Source of the DNA: Saprospiraceae bacterium | GTDB taxonomy: Bacteria > Bacteroidota > Bacteroidia > Chitinophagales > Saprospiraceae | Reading direction: 5' to 3' | NCBI GenBank assembly: GCA_020436785.1 | Contig: JAGQXC010000271.1 | Location: 1-38,463 of the forward strand | DNA: 38,463 nucleotides | Part shown: positions 7,367-17,000 of the stretch, one piece after another | Position numbering within the stretch: position 1 is the first letter of the stretch | Layout of the letters: the number at the start of each line of letters is the position of its first letter | Made by a program: the position numbers and the translations under genes | Notes under the pieces: model-generated | The model's database searches: none | Seen by the model: the letters and a program-made list of their open reading frames with translations, nothing else | What the model was told of the DNA's origin: nothing

Positions 7367-8734
7367 TCAGCCTCCTGCATTTTCTTTTTTCCAATGTAAA
7401 TGATTCACATTTTCAGCAATCAGAGCGCCTTGTTCCATCCCGGTATCGTTATCCTGATGGGTATGGATACCACCAAAAAAACGGGAATCGGCTGTTTCGA
7501 TGGCCACGTGCCAGAAGCTGTCGAATGACTGGGGCACAAAAGCCGTTTGGCGGAATTCATCGAAAGGGCGGCCATAATGGGAGCTGTCAATAAAATGAAA
7601 CCGGGGTCCGAACTCATTTTTCAGGACCGTAGCGGCCGCAGCAGCATTGATCGCATGTCCGGACGGGAAGGCTGGGAATGGCGGGTCCGGCCAGAAGGAT
7701 ACGAATTCCGGGTCGATAAATTTTGGAATGAAGGTGTTAGGCCTCTCTGAGAAATAATGATATTTCCATTTCCAGCAGTTGATGAAGGCATCTGCCACGG
7801 CCATACCCACTTTGGCAAAGGCTTCGGCGCATACGATCACATCAGGGTTCTTGGCGCGGATGACCTTAGTCGCAATGTAATAAGAATGTCCGGGAGGAGT
7901 AAAGGTCACATCCGGATCATCGCCCCACCAGAGTGCTTGTTCCTTCTCGTCCTGGTTCAGGATTTTGTCCTGTTGATAGACGGCATTGTATTGTTCATAA
8001 TATGGTGAGCCCGGCATGGTATCGTAAGGAATCATGTAGGGGATGGGCAGATCGCTGTTTTCCTTCAGAAAGGTTCGGTTTTCTCCCCAGTGCGGATGCA
8101 ATGGATAATGGCTGATGGCCTGTCCGTAAAGCGGAGGAACCCATCCTCCGGGTCTTTGGGGGAAAGTCAGTTCTTTATCAAAATTGTGCAGATACCCCCG
8201 GTGACCACCATCGGTTTTGGACCATTCGAAGATGGCATCAGCAATGGATTTACCATATTCGGCAGATCGTGGGCCAACCTCAGGGTCGTCCAGCTGTCCC
8301 GCATAGGTCTCATAGATCTCCCGTTCCAGTTCATCGATGCGGGTCTTATTGGAATCGGAAGTCTGGATGTAAATGGTGCGCAGGATCTCGGCCTGGCCGG
8401 CATTGAGCGCCAGCACCCAATCGTAAGGAGCATTCGCCTCAGGCTGTGGCAATTCCCCCAGTCCATTCAGCTGACCGGCCACCGATTGATAGGAGGGATA
8501 TCCGTGTACGATCGATTCATACATGGTCAGGCCGATGTATCCGATCGCCCGGGAAGCAAAGGTTGGCGAATTGGCCGGAGTATTCTTGGTGATGTACAGG
8601 GTGAGGTCTGCCCAATGGAGCGCCACCTCTTGCGGTGATAGGTGTTGTTTGGGCCTGGTATGACAGCCTGCCCAAATCAGAATGATCACCGCAATTAATC
8701 CTAATCCAAGTGTCGTGTGTCGCTTTCCCATCAT
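7367..8734 (-). CDS. Vanadium-dependent haloperoxidase / PAP2-type acid phosphatase lipoprotein
   Basis: A 455-aa protein with a lipoprotein signal (lipobox WAGC, Cys24). The C-terminal half holds the complete PAP2/vanadium-haloperoxidase signature: Lys324 with Arg331-Pro332 (K-x6-RP), PSGHA (His360) and SRFFGGIHTHQD (Arg418, His424, Asp428). Spacing matches the vanadate pocket of chloroperoxidase (Lys-x6-Arg, Arg-x5-His). The long helical N-terminal half (AxxxIGYIGLTMYESIV) is that of bacterial haloperoxidase homologues rather than small PAP2 phosphatases. Halide oxidation and phosphate-ester hydrolysis cannot be separated by sequence. The start overlaps the preceding FG-GAP gene (ATGATGA region, 8731-8734), so they are coupled. 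As a lipoprotein it probably sits at the outer membrane. Confidence 0.9.
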   Translation of the reverse strand: MMGKRHTTLGLGLIAVIILIWAGCHTRPKQHLSPQEVALHWADLTLYITKNTPANSPTFASRAIGYIGLTMYESIVHGYPSYQSVAGQLNGLGELPQPEANAPYDWVLALNAGQAEILRTIYIQTSDSNKTRIDELEREIYETYAGQLDDPEVGPRSAEYGKSIADAIFEWSKTDGGHRGYLHNFDKELTFPQRPGGWVPPLYGQAISHYPLHPHWGENRTFLKENSDLPIPYMIPYDTMPGSPYYEQYNAVYQQDKILNQDEKEQALWWGDDPDVTFTPPGHSYYIATKVIRAKNPDVIVCAEAFAKVGMAVADAFINCWKWKYHYFSERPNTFIPKFIDPEFVSFWPDPPFPAFPSGHAINAAAAATVLKNEFGPRFHFIDSSHYGRPFDEFRQTAFVPQSFDSFWHVAIETADSRFFGGIHTHQDNDTGMEQGALIAENVNHLHWKKENAGG

Positions 8735-11700
8735 AAAGAATTATGCTTTGGATTTAGTCGATATGAAAGGACCGGACCGCCATTGAGTCCGAACAGGAGT
8801 TGGTCACCCAGCTTAATGACCTGACGGACATCGCCCTGGATCTTAAATCCTGACCGGTCCTGGGTTATGTATTTAAATTGTCCCCGGCCATTGCCTTGCA
8901 GCAACACGCCATAGTTGGCGTCCATCTGCCCCAGGCGCAACTTCACATGATGATTGTTTCCGGTCATTAAGATGTCGGCATGGCCATCTTCATTAAAATC
9001 CAGAACGGTGATGACATAAACCGGGGCATATTGGGCTTCAACGGGAAGTTCGCCCGGGGCCCATTTACCATCCGGTTGACTAAGAAAAACGGAGGTTCGA
9101 TCTTCGTTGGCTACCAAATGGCCGGCTGCAGAAAGTTGCTCCGGTTTAAAAATTTGTTCGATGGTCACGTCAGCAAAACTGGCGTAATCGGTAAATCGCG
9201 AACGCAGATAGGCCAACTGCCTCAGCAATTCATCCCGGGTGACGTATGGAAATCGTTGGTGTTGGACGAAAGTGGTCAGTATGGGATCAACCGATCCATT
9301 TTGGTCAAAGTCGGCAAAATACAACTCCGCCGGTTCCAGTATTGACATGTGGATCTGACTGTTGGTCCCAAAGTTGCCCGCCAGGATGTCGGGTTTGCCA
9401 TCTTCATTAAGATCGGCTACCGTAAGGGTATTCCACCAGCCCCGTCCGGGTTGATCCAGAAACTTGTCAGTTACCTCTTTCAACAGGTCGTTTGTCCATT
9501 GATAAATGGTCAGAGGCATCCATTCTCCGATGACAATCAACTCAAATTGACCATCACCATCCAAATCGTCCCATAACGCATCGGTGATCATACCGGCCTC
9601 CAACAATGGTTGGGCCATGGTTTCAGTCGCATCGGTAAAATGACCCTTTCCATCATTAATCAAAAGATAACTCCGTGGTGCCTCCGGATATTGACCGGGA
9701 ATCACCCGTCCTCCGACAAATAAATCAGGGGATTGATCGCCATTCGCGTCAACGACGGTGACACAACCGGTACTGGTCCGGATATCCGGAAGGGCTTCCC
9801 GGCTGCGAATAAAATGTCCGGTCCCATCATTCAGATACAGACGATCCTGCAATTCCGGATCTTCTACTTCGAACTGGTGGTAGCCTCCGGATGCGATGTA
9901 AATATCGGGTGCGCCGTCCCGATTGAAATCCGCGATGCATGCGTCGGCATCAATGAAATGTCCATCAGCCCGAAACGATGGTTGGTCCAAGGGTTTATAA
10001 GATCCATTGGATTGGTGTAGGTAGATGGAAGCGCTTTGACCTTTGCCTCCCCCGATCAAGAAATCTTCCCGGCCGTCGCCATTGACATCTCCGGTGGCCA
10101 TGCAAGGGCCCTGGTAAGAGAGACTCGCTGTGAGCAAAGGCTGACGGTCAAAATCATTGATGGATTCCTGACGGTGTTCGTAATTCACGGGCGGGGTGGT
10201 TTCTACAAACCACGGTTGGGGAGGCTCATAGGGTGAAGCATGGCCGGTCGCATCGGTTTCTTTCAGCATAAGGAGTTGATCAGCTGCTACCTGGGTCAGT
10301 ATTTGTGTCATCCCGGAGTTCCACTGAATGATCAGTGTATCGATTTGGGTGGTTTCTCCCAGTCCGAAATGGATGACCGGAGACATGGTACTTAAATAAC
10401 CACGCGTCGGCATTTGTTCGACCACCTGGATCCGTCCCGCATAGCGGATGGTAACCCGGCTACCTATGCCCTGGGGATTTTTGCCTTCACCCCGCAATTC
10501 AATTTGCAGGTAGTGATGATCGGGTAAATTCTGGGAATTGTTGCGGTAAATAAATGCAGGTTGGTTGATGTTATTCACCACCAGATCCAGGTCACCATCA
10601 CGATCAAGATCGGCATAGACTGCGCCGTTACTGTTGGAGGTCTGCCCCATGCCCCATTCACTGGTTACATTGCTGAAACGAAGTCCGTCTTGATTGGAGA
10701 AGAGGTAATTCGCCACATTGGATGCGGGCATGTGATTGATGATGCCAATGACATCTTCCCTGACCAGACGGCCCTTTTGTTTGACGTAAGCGTCCATGTA
10801 ATTAATGAAATCCAGGTTTGTATAGTCCCGGAGATAGCCGTTGGTGACAAAAAGGTCCTTCCATCCGTCGTTGTTGTAGTCAGCCAGCAGAGCAGACCAA
10901 CTCCAGTCGGTGTTGGAGACGCCAGCAATTTGACCCGCTTCACTGAAGGTCCCGTTGCCATTATTCAGTTGCAGCATATTGCGCATGTACTGATAGTGGA
11001 ACCCGCTGCGGACATTCAAATCGAATTTTGCATAATTATCCGGCGCCATCAGCAGTTTTTGACGGTGGTTGTCCTCCGGCAGCATATCCAGGGTCATGAT
11101 GTCGGTCCAGCCGTCGTTGTTGATGTCGGCGATGTCATTACCCATTGAAAACTGGCTGTTGTGACCGATCACGTCTCCAATCTTATTGGAAAATGTCCCG
11201 TTGCGGTTGTTGATGTACAAATAATCCGGCACGGCATAATCGTTGGATACATAGAAGTCCGGCCATCCATCGCGATTGATGTCGGTGATGCCCAGGCCGA
11301 GACCGTAAGTGAGTGCGGACCCACTGATGCCAACGCGGGTGGTAACGTCGGTAAAATGGCCGTCATCTTGTTGGAAAAGGCGGACACCCCGTTGAGGATC
11401 ATCTTTCTTAAGAAATTCAGCCGTGCTGACTTCATTGAGGATAGGCAGGTTTTTCGGGTTGTGATTGAGGAGTAAAGCATCGAGATCGCCATCCCGGTCA
11501 TAATCGAGGAAATAAGCCTGATTGCTGTATGCCTGACTGGCTAGTCCGTAGGCATTGGCTTGTTCACTGAATTGTGGGGTGCCCTGGTCGTCGTTTCCTT
11601 CGTTGATATACAATTCGTTGACCCTTTTCTCGTCAGGCAGCGCTCCGGAATAACTGACATAGATATCCATACGGCCGTCGCCGTTGATGTCCACGGCTGC

Positions 11701-12087
11701 CACTCCGGTCTTCCAGGGTCCTGGACGTCCACCTACACCAGCTTTCGCGGTTACGTCTTCAAAGGTGAGGTTACCACGGTTAAGGTAAAGGGCATTGGAC
11801 GACATGTTGGCCGTAAAGTACAGGTCGGGCAGTTGATCGCCGTTGAAATCGGCACAAGCAACCCCGCCTCCATTGTAAAAGTATTCATACATCAGGATGT
11901 TGGTATTGAGACCTTCCTCCAGGGTGTTTTCAAACTGCACACCGGTTTCCTCAGGATTTAGAAGCGTAAAAATGGTCGAAGAAGAAGTGGTCGTTGGATC
12001 GACGGGTGTTGACGAATCGTTGGAGTGGCATCCCAGCACGCCAAAGATTAGCGGTAGCAGGATCCATAAGCAATTGATCCGGTTCAC
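8731..12087 (-). CDS. Large FG-GAP/VCBS repeat lipoprotein with ASPIC/UnbV domain (CRTAC1-like)
   Basis: An 1118-aa protein with lipobox VLGC (Cys20). A first block of seven DxDxDGxxDL-type loops (about residues 75-530, e.g. DYDRDGDLDALL, DINRDGWPDFYV, DLDRDGDLDLVV) is followed by an ASPIC/UnbV domain (GIGSRVTIRYAG, then VIHFGLGE, about 555-625). A second block of about seven loops (e.g. DVNGDGREDFLI, DFNRDGAPDIYI, DFNEDGHADILM) runs to the C-terminus. It therefore looks like two propellers flanking an ASPIC domain. The initiation codon is GTG at 12087. No in-frame ATG fits the signal peptide. It starts just after the hairpin terminator that follows susD and is translationally coupled to the haloperoxidase. 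Such giant lipoproteins often accompany SusCD pairs in Saprospiria and Cytophagia, and their ligand is unknown. Confidence 0.9.
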   Translation of the reverse strand: MNRINCLWILLPLIFGVLGCHSNDSSTPVDPTTTSSSTIFTLLNPEETGVQFENTLEEGLNTNILMYEYFYNGGGVACADFNGDQLPDLYFTANMSSNALYLNRGNLTFEDVTAKAGVGGRPGPWKTGVAAVDINGDGRMDIYVSYSGALPDEKRVNELYINEGNDDQGTPQFSEQANAYGLASQAYSNQAYFLDYDRDGDLDALLLNHNPKNLPILNEVSTAEFLKKDDPQRGVRLFQQDDGHFTDVTTRVGISGSALTYGLGLGITDINRDGWPDFYVSNDYAVPDYLYINNRNGTFSNKIGDVIGHNSQFSMGNDIADINNDGWTDIMTLDMLPEDNHRQKLLMAPDNYAKFDLNVRSGFHYQYMRNMLQLNNGNGTFSEAGQIAGVSNTDWSWSALLADYNNDGWKDLFVTNGYLRDYTNLDFINYMDAYVKQKGRLVREDVIGIINHMPASNVANYLFSNQDGLRFSNVTSEWGMGQTSNSNGAVYADLDRDGDLDLVVNNINQPAFIYRNNSQNLPDHHYLQIELRGEGKNPQGIGSRVTIRYAGRIQVVEQMPTRGYLSTMSPVIHFGLGETTQIDTLIIQWNSGMTQILTQVAADQLLMLKETDATGHASPYEPPQPWFVETTPPVNYEHRQESINDFDRQPLLTASLSYQGPCMATGDVNGDGREDFLIGGGKGQSASIYLHQSNGSYKPLDQPSFRADGHFIDADACIADFNRDGAPDIYIASGGYHQFEVEDPELQDRLYLNDGTGHFIRSREALPDIRTSTGCVTVVDANGDQSPDLFVGGRVIPGQYPEAPRSYLLINDGKGHFTDATETMAQPLLEAGMITDALWDDLDGDGQFELIVIGEWMPLTIYQWTNDLLKEVTDKFLDQPGRGWWNTLTVADLNEDGKPDILAGNFGTNSQIHMSILEPAELYFADFDQNGSVDPILTTFVQHQRFPYVTRDELLRQLAYLRSRFTDYASFADVTIEQIFKPEQLSAAGHLVANEDRTSVFLSQPDGKWAPGELPVEAQYAPVYVITVLDFNEDGHADILMTGNNHHVKLRLGQMDANYGVLLQGNGRGQFKYITQDRSGFKIQGDVRQVIKLGDQLLFGLNGGPVLSYRLNPKHNSL

Positions 12088-12113
12088 GTTAGGTGTGTTT
12101 TTGTAAAAATAAA

Positions 12114-12145
12114 AAAATCTATCCCCGCGGACGGGGATAGATTTT
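12114..12145 (-). terminator. Strong hairpin terminator between susD and the FG-GAP genes
   Basis: A perfect 14-bp stem (AAAATCTATCCCCG at 12114-12127, pairing with 12132-12145) closes on a four-base loop. Read on the minus strand it comes about 22 bases after the susD stop and runs straight into TTTTTTTATTTTT. This is a classic intrinsic terminator for the susC-susD transcript. The FG-GAP gene starts only 27 bases beyond, so either readthrough feeds it or a promoter is squeezed into the AT-rich T-tract. Confidence 0.85.
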
Positions 12146-12167
12146 ATCTATTGCGGTCCGGGAATGA

Positions 12168-14045
12168 TTAGTATCCCGGGTTCTGTACTAACAGATCGTT
12201 TCGGTTGATCTCACCACGACTGATGGGGCGGAAATACATCTTGTCGACCCATGTCCTGGTTTCATTGGATGTATTGCTCACCACCGTATAGGTATAGTCG
12301 TAAACCGATTCATCGTGGCGGTAAGGCACAATCGGAGACATACCCGGTTTGAGGGTGGCTTTGATATCCACCTGATGAATGCCGCGTCCTAAGGTGGATG
12401 GCGCGATCAGCCAGCGACGGGCATCGTGGTAGCGATGCTCTTCATAAGCCAACTCGATGCGGCGTTCATTCCGCAGGCGATCCATTAACGCATCTCCGGC
12501 ATCGGTGATCGCAGGCATACCGGCACGGAACCGGATCCGGTTGATCCAGGTACGTGCTTCGTCCTCTTCACCCAGCTCTATGCAAGCTTCGGCATAGCTC
12601 AACACCATTTCGGTATAGCGGATGAATGGCCAGGGAATAACCTGAGCATGCGACTGATCGTCCGGCAAGGCAGGATCGGCATCGATGAATTTACGCACAT
12701 AGTAATGCGTCCGGCTACCATTCCAGTTTTCAATCGGGGATTCACGCGTGTCGATCCCGTTCAGGAATCCACCGCTACCGTCGTCATAAATACCGGTCTG
12801 GATTTGGTCTACCGGATCGAGAGCCGTCACGTCGGAAGGACGTGGTTTCCAGCCGGCGCCATCAAACAGAATGGTTGAATAAAAACGGGGATCACGGTTA
12901 CTGAACGGATGGGCAGCCTGTTCAGGCTGATTCCAGTCAAAGCTGGATCCGTCCATCATTTCGTAATCATCCACCAATTCCTGGATCGGCGTATTACCGG
13001 CCCAGTTGTGGTAACCGTTCGGCCCATTGTTGATGCCGAAGTGGATACCTCCCAGTGGCCAGCCACTTTCTACGGTGTATAACGGAGTGTGTGTGCGTTG
13101 GAAAATCAGCTCGCTTGCTGCGGCAGCGTCACCAACGGCACTTCCACCGCCCATGGCGATGGATAGGTAATTGGCGCTTCCTGCTTCAGGAGAAACCGGT
13201 TCCGTCAAATCCAGCTTATAACCGGAACCTGCATCCAGGACGGCTTTTGCTGCGGCTTTGGCTGCCTGCCAGCGCGATTGTTGGGAACCAGAGGTATAAG
13301 CAAACAATTCTTTGTTGCCATAGGATCCCAGAACACTGGATGCGGCAGCGGCCTTCGTGGCATCATGCAAATCACTGGCAGCATAAAGCAACATCCGGGC
13401 TTTCAAAGCCATGGCAGCCAATTTGGAAGCCCGTCCCGGAGTTTCCGCTTGACCATCAAGTAAGTTGATGGCCTGATCCAGGTCCGCAACAATGAAGTTG
13501 ACACATTCTTCATAGCTGTTCCGGGCAATGGCGTAATCATCTTCCAGTCCATAGGGCTTGTCAATCAATGGCACACCACCATAATAGCGTACCAACTGAT
13601 GATAATAATAAGCGCGCAGGAAATGGGCTTCACCAAGCAGGCGATTACGCAGATTATCATCCGTAAAGGTGGATGTCGGCAGGCGGTCCAATGCGATATT
13701 GGCCTGACGAATGGCCAGATACATATTTCCCCATTCGTAGGTTCCGCTGATCCAGGCCAGGTTGGAAGGTGTTTCGGATCCTTCCGTGAAGGTGTTAATG
13801 TTCCGGCCGGCGTGAGTAAACATCGCTTCATCGGTCAACGCGGCCAATGCCTGTTCTTCAAAACCACCGTATCCCAGGAAGGAATAAATGTTGAAGATGA
13901 AGGCTTCGGACAACGGCCCGTCGCCCCAGGTTGCCTCACTGGAAATCTTATCCAGCGGCTGGGTATTCAGGAAATCCTTGTTACACGATGTAGGGAAGAT
14001 CAGTGCAACCAGGAAAACAATCAATAAATATTTTATAGACTTCAT
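12168..14045 (-). CDS. susD-like: RagB/SusD family nutrient-uptake outer-membrane lipoprotein
   Basis: A 625-aa protein with lipobox PTSC (Cys21), followed by the family hallmark NKDFLNTQPLDKISSEATW. It contains the SusD tetratricopeptide-like helices (EAHFLRAYYYHQLVRYYGGVPL at about 140-160) and the C-terminal RWIxRIRFRAGMPAI, then LRNERRIELAYEEHRYHDARRW. SusD proteins cap the SusC barrel on the cell surface and capture glycans or peptides. The start is 12 bases after the susC stop, so the pair is one transcriptional unit. No glycoside hydrolase lies in the same operon, so a polysaccharide substrate is not implied; the adjacent enzyme is a haloperoxidase-type protein. Confidence 0.95.
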   Translation of the reverse strand: MKSIKYLLIVFLVALIFPTSCNKDFLNTQPLDKISSEATWGDGPLSEAFIFNIYSFLGYGGFEEQALAALTDEAMFTHAGRNINTFTEGSETPSNLAWISGTYEWGNMYLAIRQANIALDRLPTSTFTDDNLRNRLLGEAHFLRAYYYHQLVRYYGGVPLIDKPYGLEDDYAIARNSYEECVNFIVADLDQAINLLDGQAETPGRASKLAAMALKARMLLYAASDLHDATKAAAASSVLGSYGNKELFAYTSGSQQSRWQAAKAAAKAVLDAGSGYKLDLTEPVSPEAGSANYLSIAMGGGSAVGDAAAASELIFQRTHTPLYTVESGWPLGGIHFGINNGPNGYHNWAGNTPIQELVDDYEMMDGSSFDWNQPEQAAHPFSNRDPRFYSTILFDGAGWKPRPSDVTALDPVDQIQTGIYDDGSGGFLNGIDTRESPIENWNGSRTHYYVRKFIDADPALPDDQSHAQVIPWPFIRYTEMVLSYAEACIELGEEDEARTWINRIRFRAGMPAITDAGDALMDRLRNERRIELAYEEHRYHDARRWLIAPSTLGRGIHQVDIKATLKPGMSPIVPYRHDESVYDYTYTVVSNTSNETRTWVDKMYFRPISRGEINRNDLLVQNPGY

Positions 14046-14057
14046 GTTCGCTCTTTT

Positions 14058-17000
14058 TTAGAAGGTTAAACTTGCACCAATATTCAGTACCCGCTGCTGT
14101 GGATAATATTGTCCACTTTGAGAGGTTGATTCCGGATCGTACACATCGTTGGCAGTAATCGTAAAGAGGTTCAGTGCATTCACATAAACCCGCAAATTAC
14201 TGATGCTTGCACGGCTGAGAAAATCATTGGTAATGGTATAACCCACTTCCAGGTTTTTCAGACGAATGTAATCTTTACTAAAGAGGTAATAGGTATTGTT
14301 ACCAAAGTTACCACCGGTGTAATAGGTGTCTCCCCGGCTGGCTAAACGTGGATCGGTGCTGCTGGGATTGTCGATTGACCAGCGGTGGTCGTAGCTGTAT
14401 TTCAGGAAGTTTCCGATATCACCCGATTCGGTTTGGATACGGATCGATGCTCCGGTAGCTCCCTGCAGCAAGGCCGACAAGTCGAAATTTTTGTAAGACA
14501 GATAAGCGCTGGCGCCGAAGTTGAAGGTCGGTGTCAGGGATTCATCCAGACGAACCTGGTCGTCGGCATCAATCACTCCGTCCTTGTTGTAATCCACAAA
14601 TTTCATATCTCCGGGGATCAGTTTTCCGGTCACCCCGCTGTAATCGATGTTGTTGGCTTCAATCTCCGCCTGATCTTTGAACACACCGTCGGATTGATAA
14701 ACCAGATAGCTGCCGATCGGCTTCCCTTCCTGGTGCTGGTAATCGGGAGCTCCCGGTACCTCATCCATGAAGACCACTTTGTTCTTGGCATAGCCGGCAT
14801 TGATGCCTGCCTGCAAACGGACTTTGTTGGAAGCAGGGTTGTTGTAGTTGACGGTAAATTCAAATCCCTTATTGTCCACTTTACCGGCATTAACCGGAGG
14901 CAGTAACGAATTGATCCCGGAGGACGCCGGCGTAGATCCGGTCTTCTGGATCAGGATCTGGTCTCTGCGGTTGTAAAAATATTCCAGTGAGACGTCGAAC
15001 ATGTTGTTCATAATGGTGGCATCCAAACCAATGTTGGTATTGTTGGCGCGTTCCCAGGTGAAACTGGGGTTGGCTAACACGGTTTCCTGTAAGGTGGTGA
15101 CCACCTGACCATTGATCGGATAACTGCCAAAACCATAGGTTGAAAGGAAAGCATACTCCTGGAGAGCACCATTGTAGTACACCTGGTCATTACCCATTTG
15201 ACCGTAGGAAGCCCGCAATTTCAAGTAATCGATTCCGGGTACGTTGAAGAAATCTTCTTTGCTGATGTTCCATCCCAATAAAATACCGGGGAAGAAACCA
15301 AAGCGATCGGACTCCGGAAAGATGTAGGAACCGTCATAACGCCAGATGAATTCGGCCAGGTATTTTTCCCGGAAATTGTACTGTGCACGACCATAGTAAC
15401 CCAGACGGGCACGTTCATAAGCGCTACCCCCGGTATTTTGTTCGAGTGAACCTCCGGCAAACAACTGGTCAACAGCCGCCGAAATGTAATTCCTCCGGAA
15501 AGCATAAAAGCCGGATCCTTCAAATGTCTCCCGGGTAACCCCGGCAAGTACGTTAAAGGTATGGTCAGGCCCGACGGTGAAGTCATAATTCAGTAAGGCG
15601 GTCAGGTTGGTGTTCAGGCTGTTACCGTAGGATTGGGTTAACCTTGGATCCTTGAAATTGGACCGCACCGCCGGTACCAACAACGGGTCACCGTCAGAAC
15701 CGTAGGTTTGGCGATCCCAGTAATAAAGCATCCAGGGAGTCTGCCAGGTCTTGGTTGTCCGGCTGCTGTAGTCAACGGATCCGCTTAAGGTCAGTTTCAG
15801 GCCATCAATCCAAGGGTTGGTGATGTCAACACCCCCATTGGCCTGGATGTAATCGGTCGGGTCCTTGGTGTAACCGGTGGCATTGGTGGTAATGACATAG
15901 GGATTTTGTCCGTTTTCAATGTCCGGTCCCGGCATGCCGTTGGGCCATACTTCCGGTTCGGTTGGACGTCCGCGCATCAACATGCGGAAGATGGCGCCGG
16001 CGCCTTCGGTGGGGAAGTTACGGTCTTCACGGCGGACCATGATTCCAACATTCGGTTTGATGTAATCGCTCACATTCGCATCCAGGTTTACCCGGAAGTT
16101 GTATTGATTGTAGTAGGTGGCCGAATTCTTGTAAATGGCATCCTGATGTACGTAACCCAATGAGGTCATGTAACGCAATTTATCCGTTCCGCCGGAGAGC
16201 TGCAGGTTATGACGGGATTGCGGTGCCCAGGTGCGGAAGGCATCACCAAACCAGTCGGTGTCCGGATAGCCCCATTTGTCGGAACCTTCGCCATAGAGGC
16301 GGACCGCATCCGGGCTGTAGTTGGCATTGATGGTGGCAATGCCATCGGTCGGCGAATCGTAGGTACCGTTGGTTTTCAGCGCTTGCCAGGCTGCCTGCCA
16401 TTCGTTTTGTGGCACGTTTTTGTAGATACCGATCTCGTTCATGATGTTGGCATACTCAACCGCATTGGACATATTCGGTACCACGGTAGGTTGCGTAAAA
16501 CCTTGATTGAAGTCATAACTGATTGTCGGTTTTCCGGAAGCACCCCGTTTGGTGGTGATCAGGATGGCCCCGTTGGCTGCCCGCGCTCCGTAGATGGCTG
16601 CTGAGGCGTCCTTCAATACCGAGATGGACTCGATGTCGGCCGGGTTCAGACGTCCCAGACCACCAGCCCGGTCCGGAATACCATCGATGACAATGAGGGG
16701 GCTGGAGTTACCCAGGGTATTGGTCCCCCGGATGGTCACCGTTGCTCCGTCATAGCCTGGTTCCCCACTGGATTGGATGACCACTACTCCCGGCAATCGT
16801 CCTGCCAGCGAGTTGGACATGTCCACTGCCGGTGACTTGACCAGGTCCTTGCCCGGAAGCGCCACAACGGCACCGGTTACCGTTACTTTCTTCTGTACGC
16901 CGTACGCAACGACCACGACTTCTTCCAGAGCTTTACCTTCTTCCAGCACGACGTCGATGGTGGTTGATGATCCTATGGTTATCTCTTTCGAGTCAAAACC

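Noticed and set aside
8090-11148. Several plus-strand frames of 95-195 codons opposite the haloperoxidase and large FG-GAP genes
   Set aside because: Their repeated I-x-I-x-I patterns are the reverse complement of the DxDxDG-coding repeats, so they are shadows.
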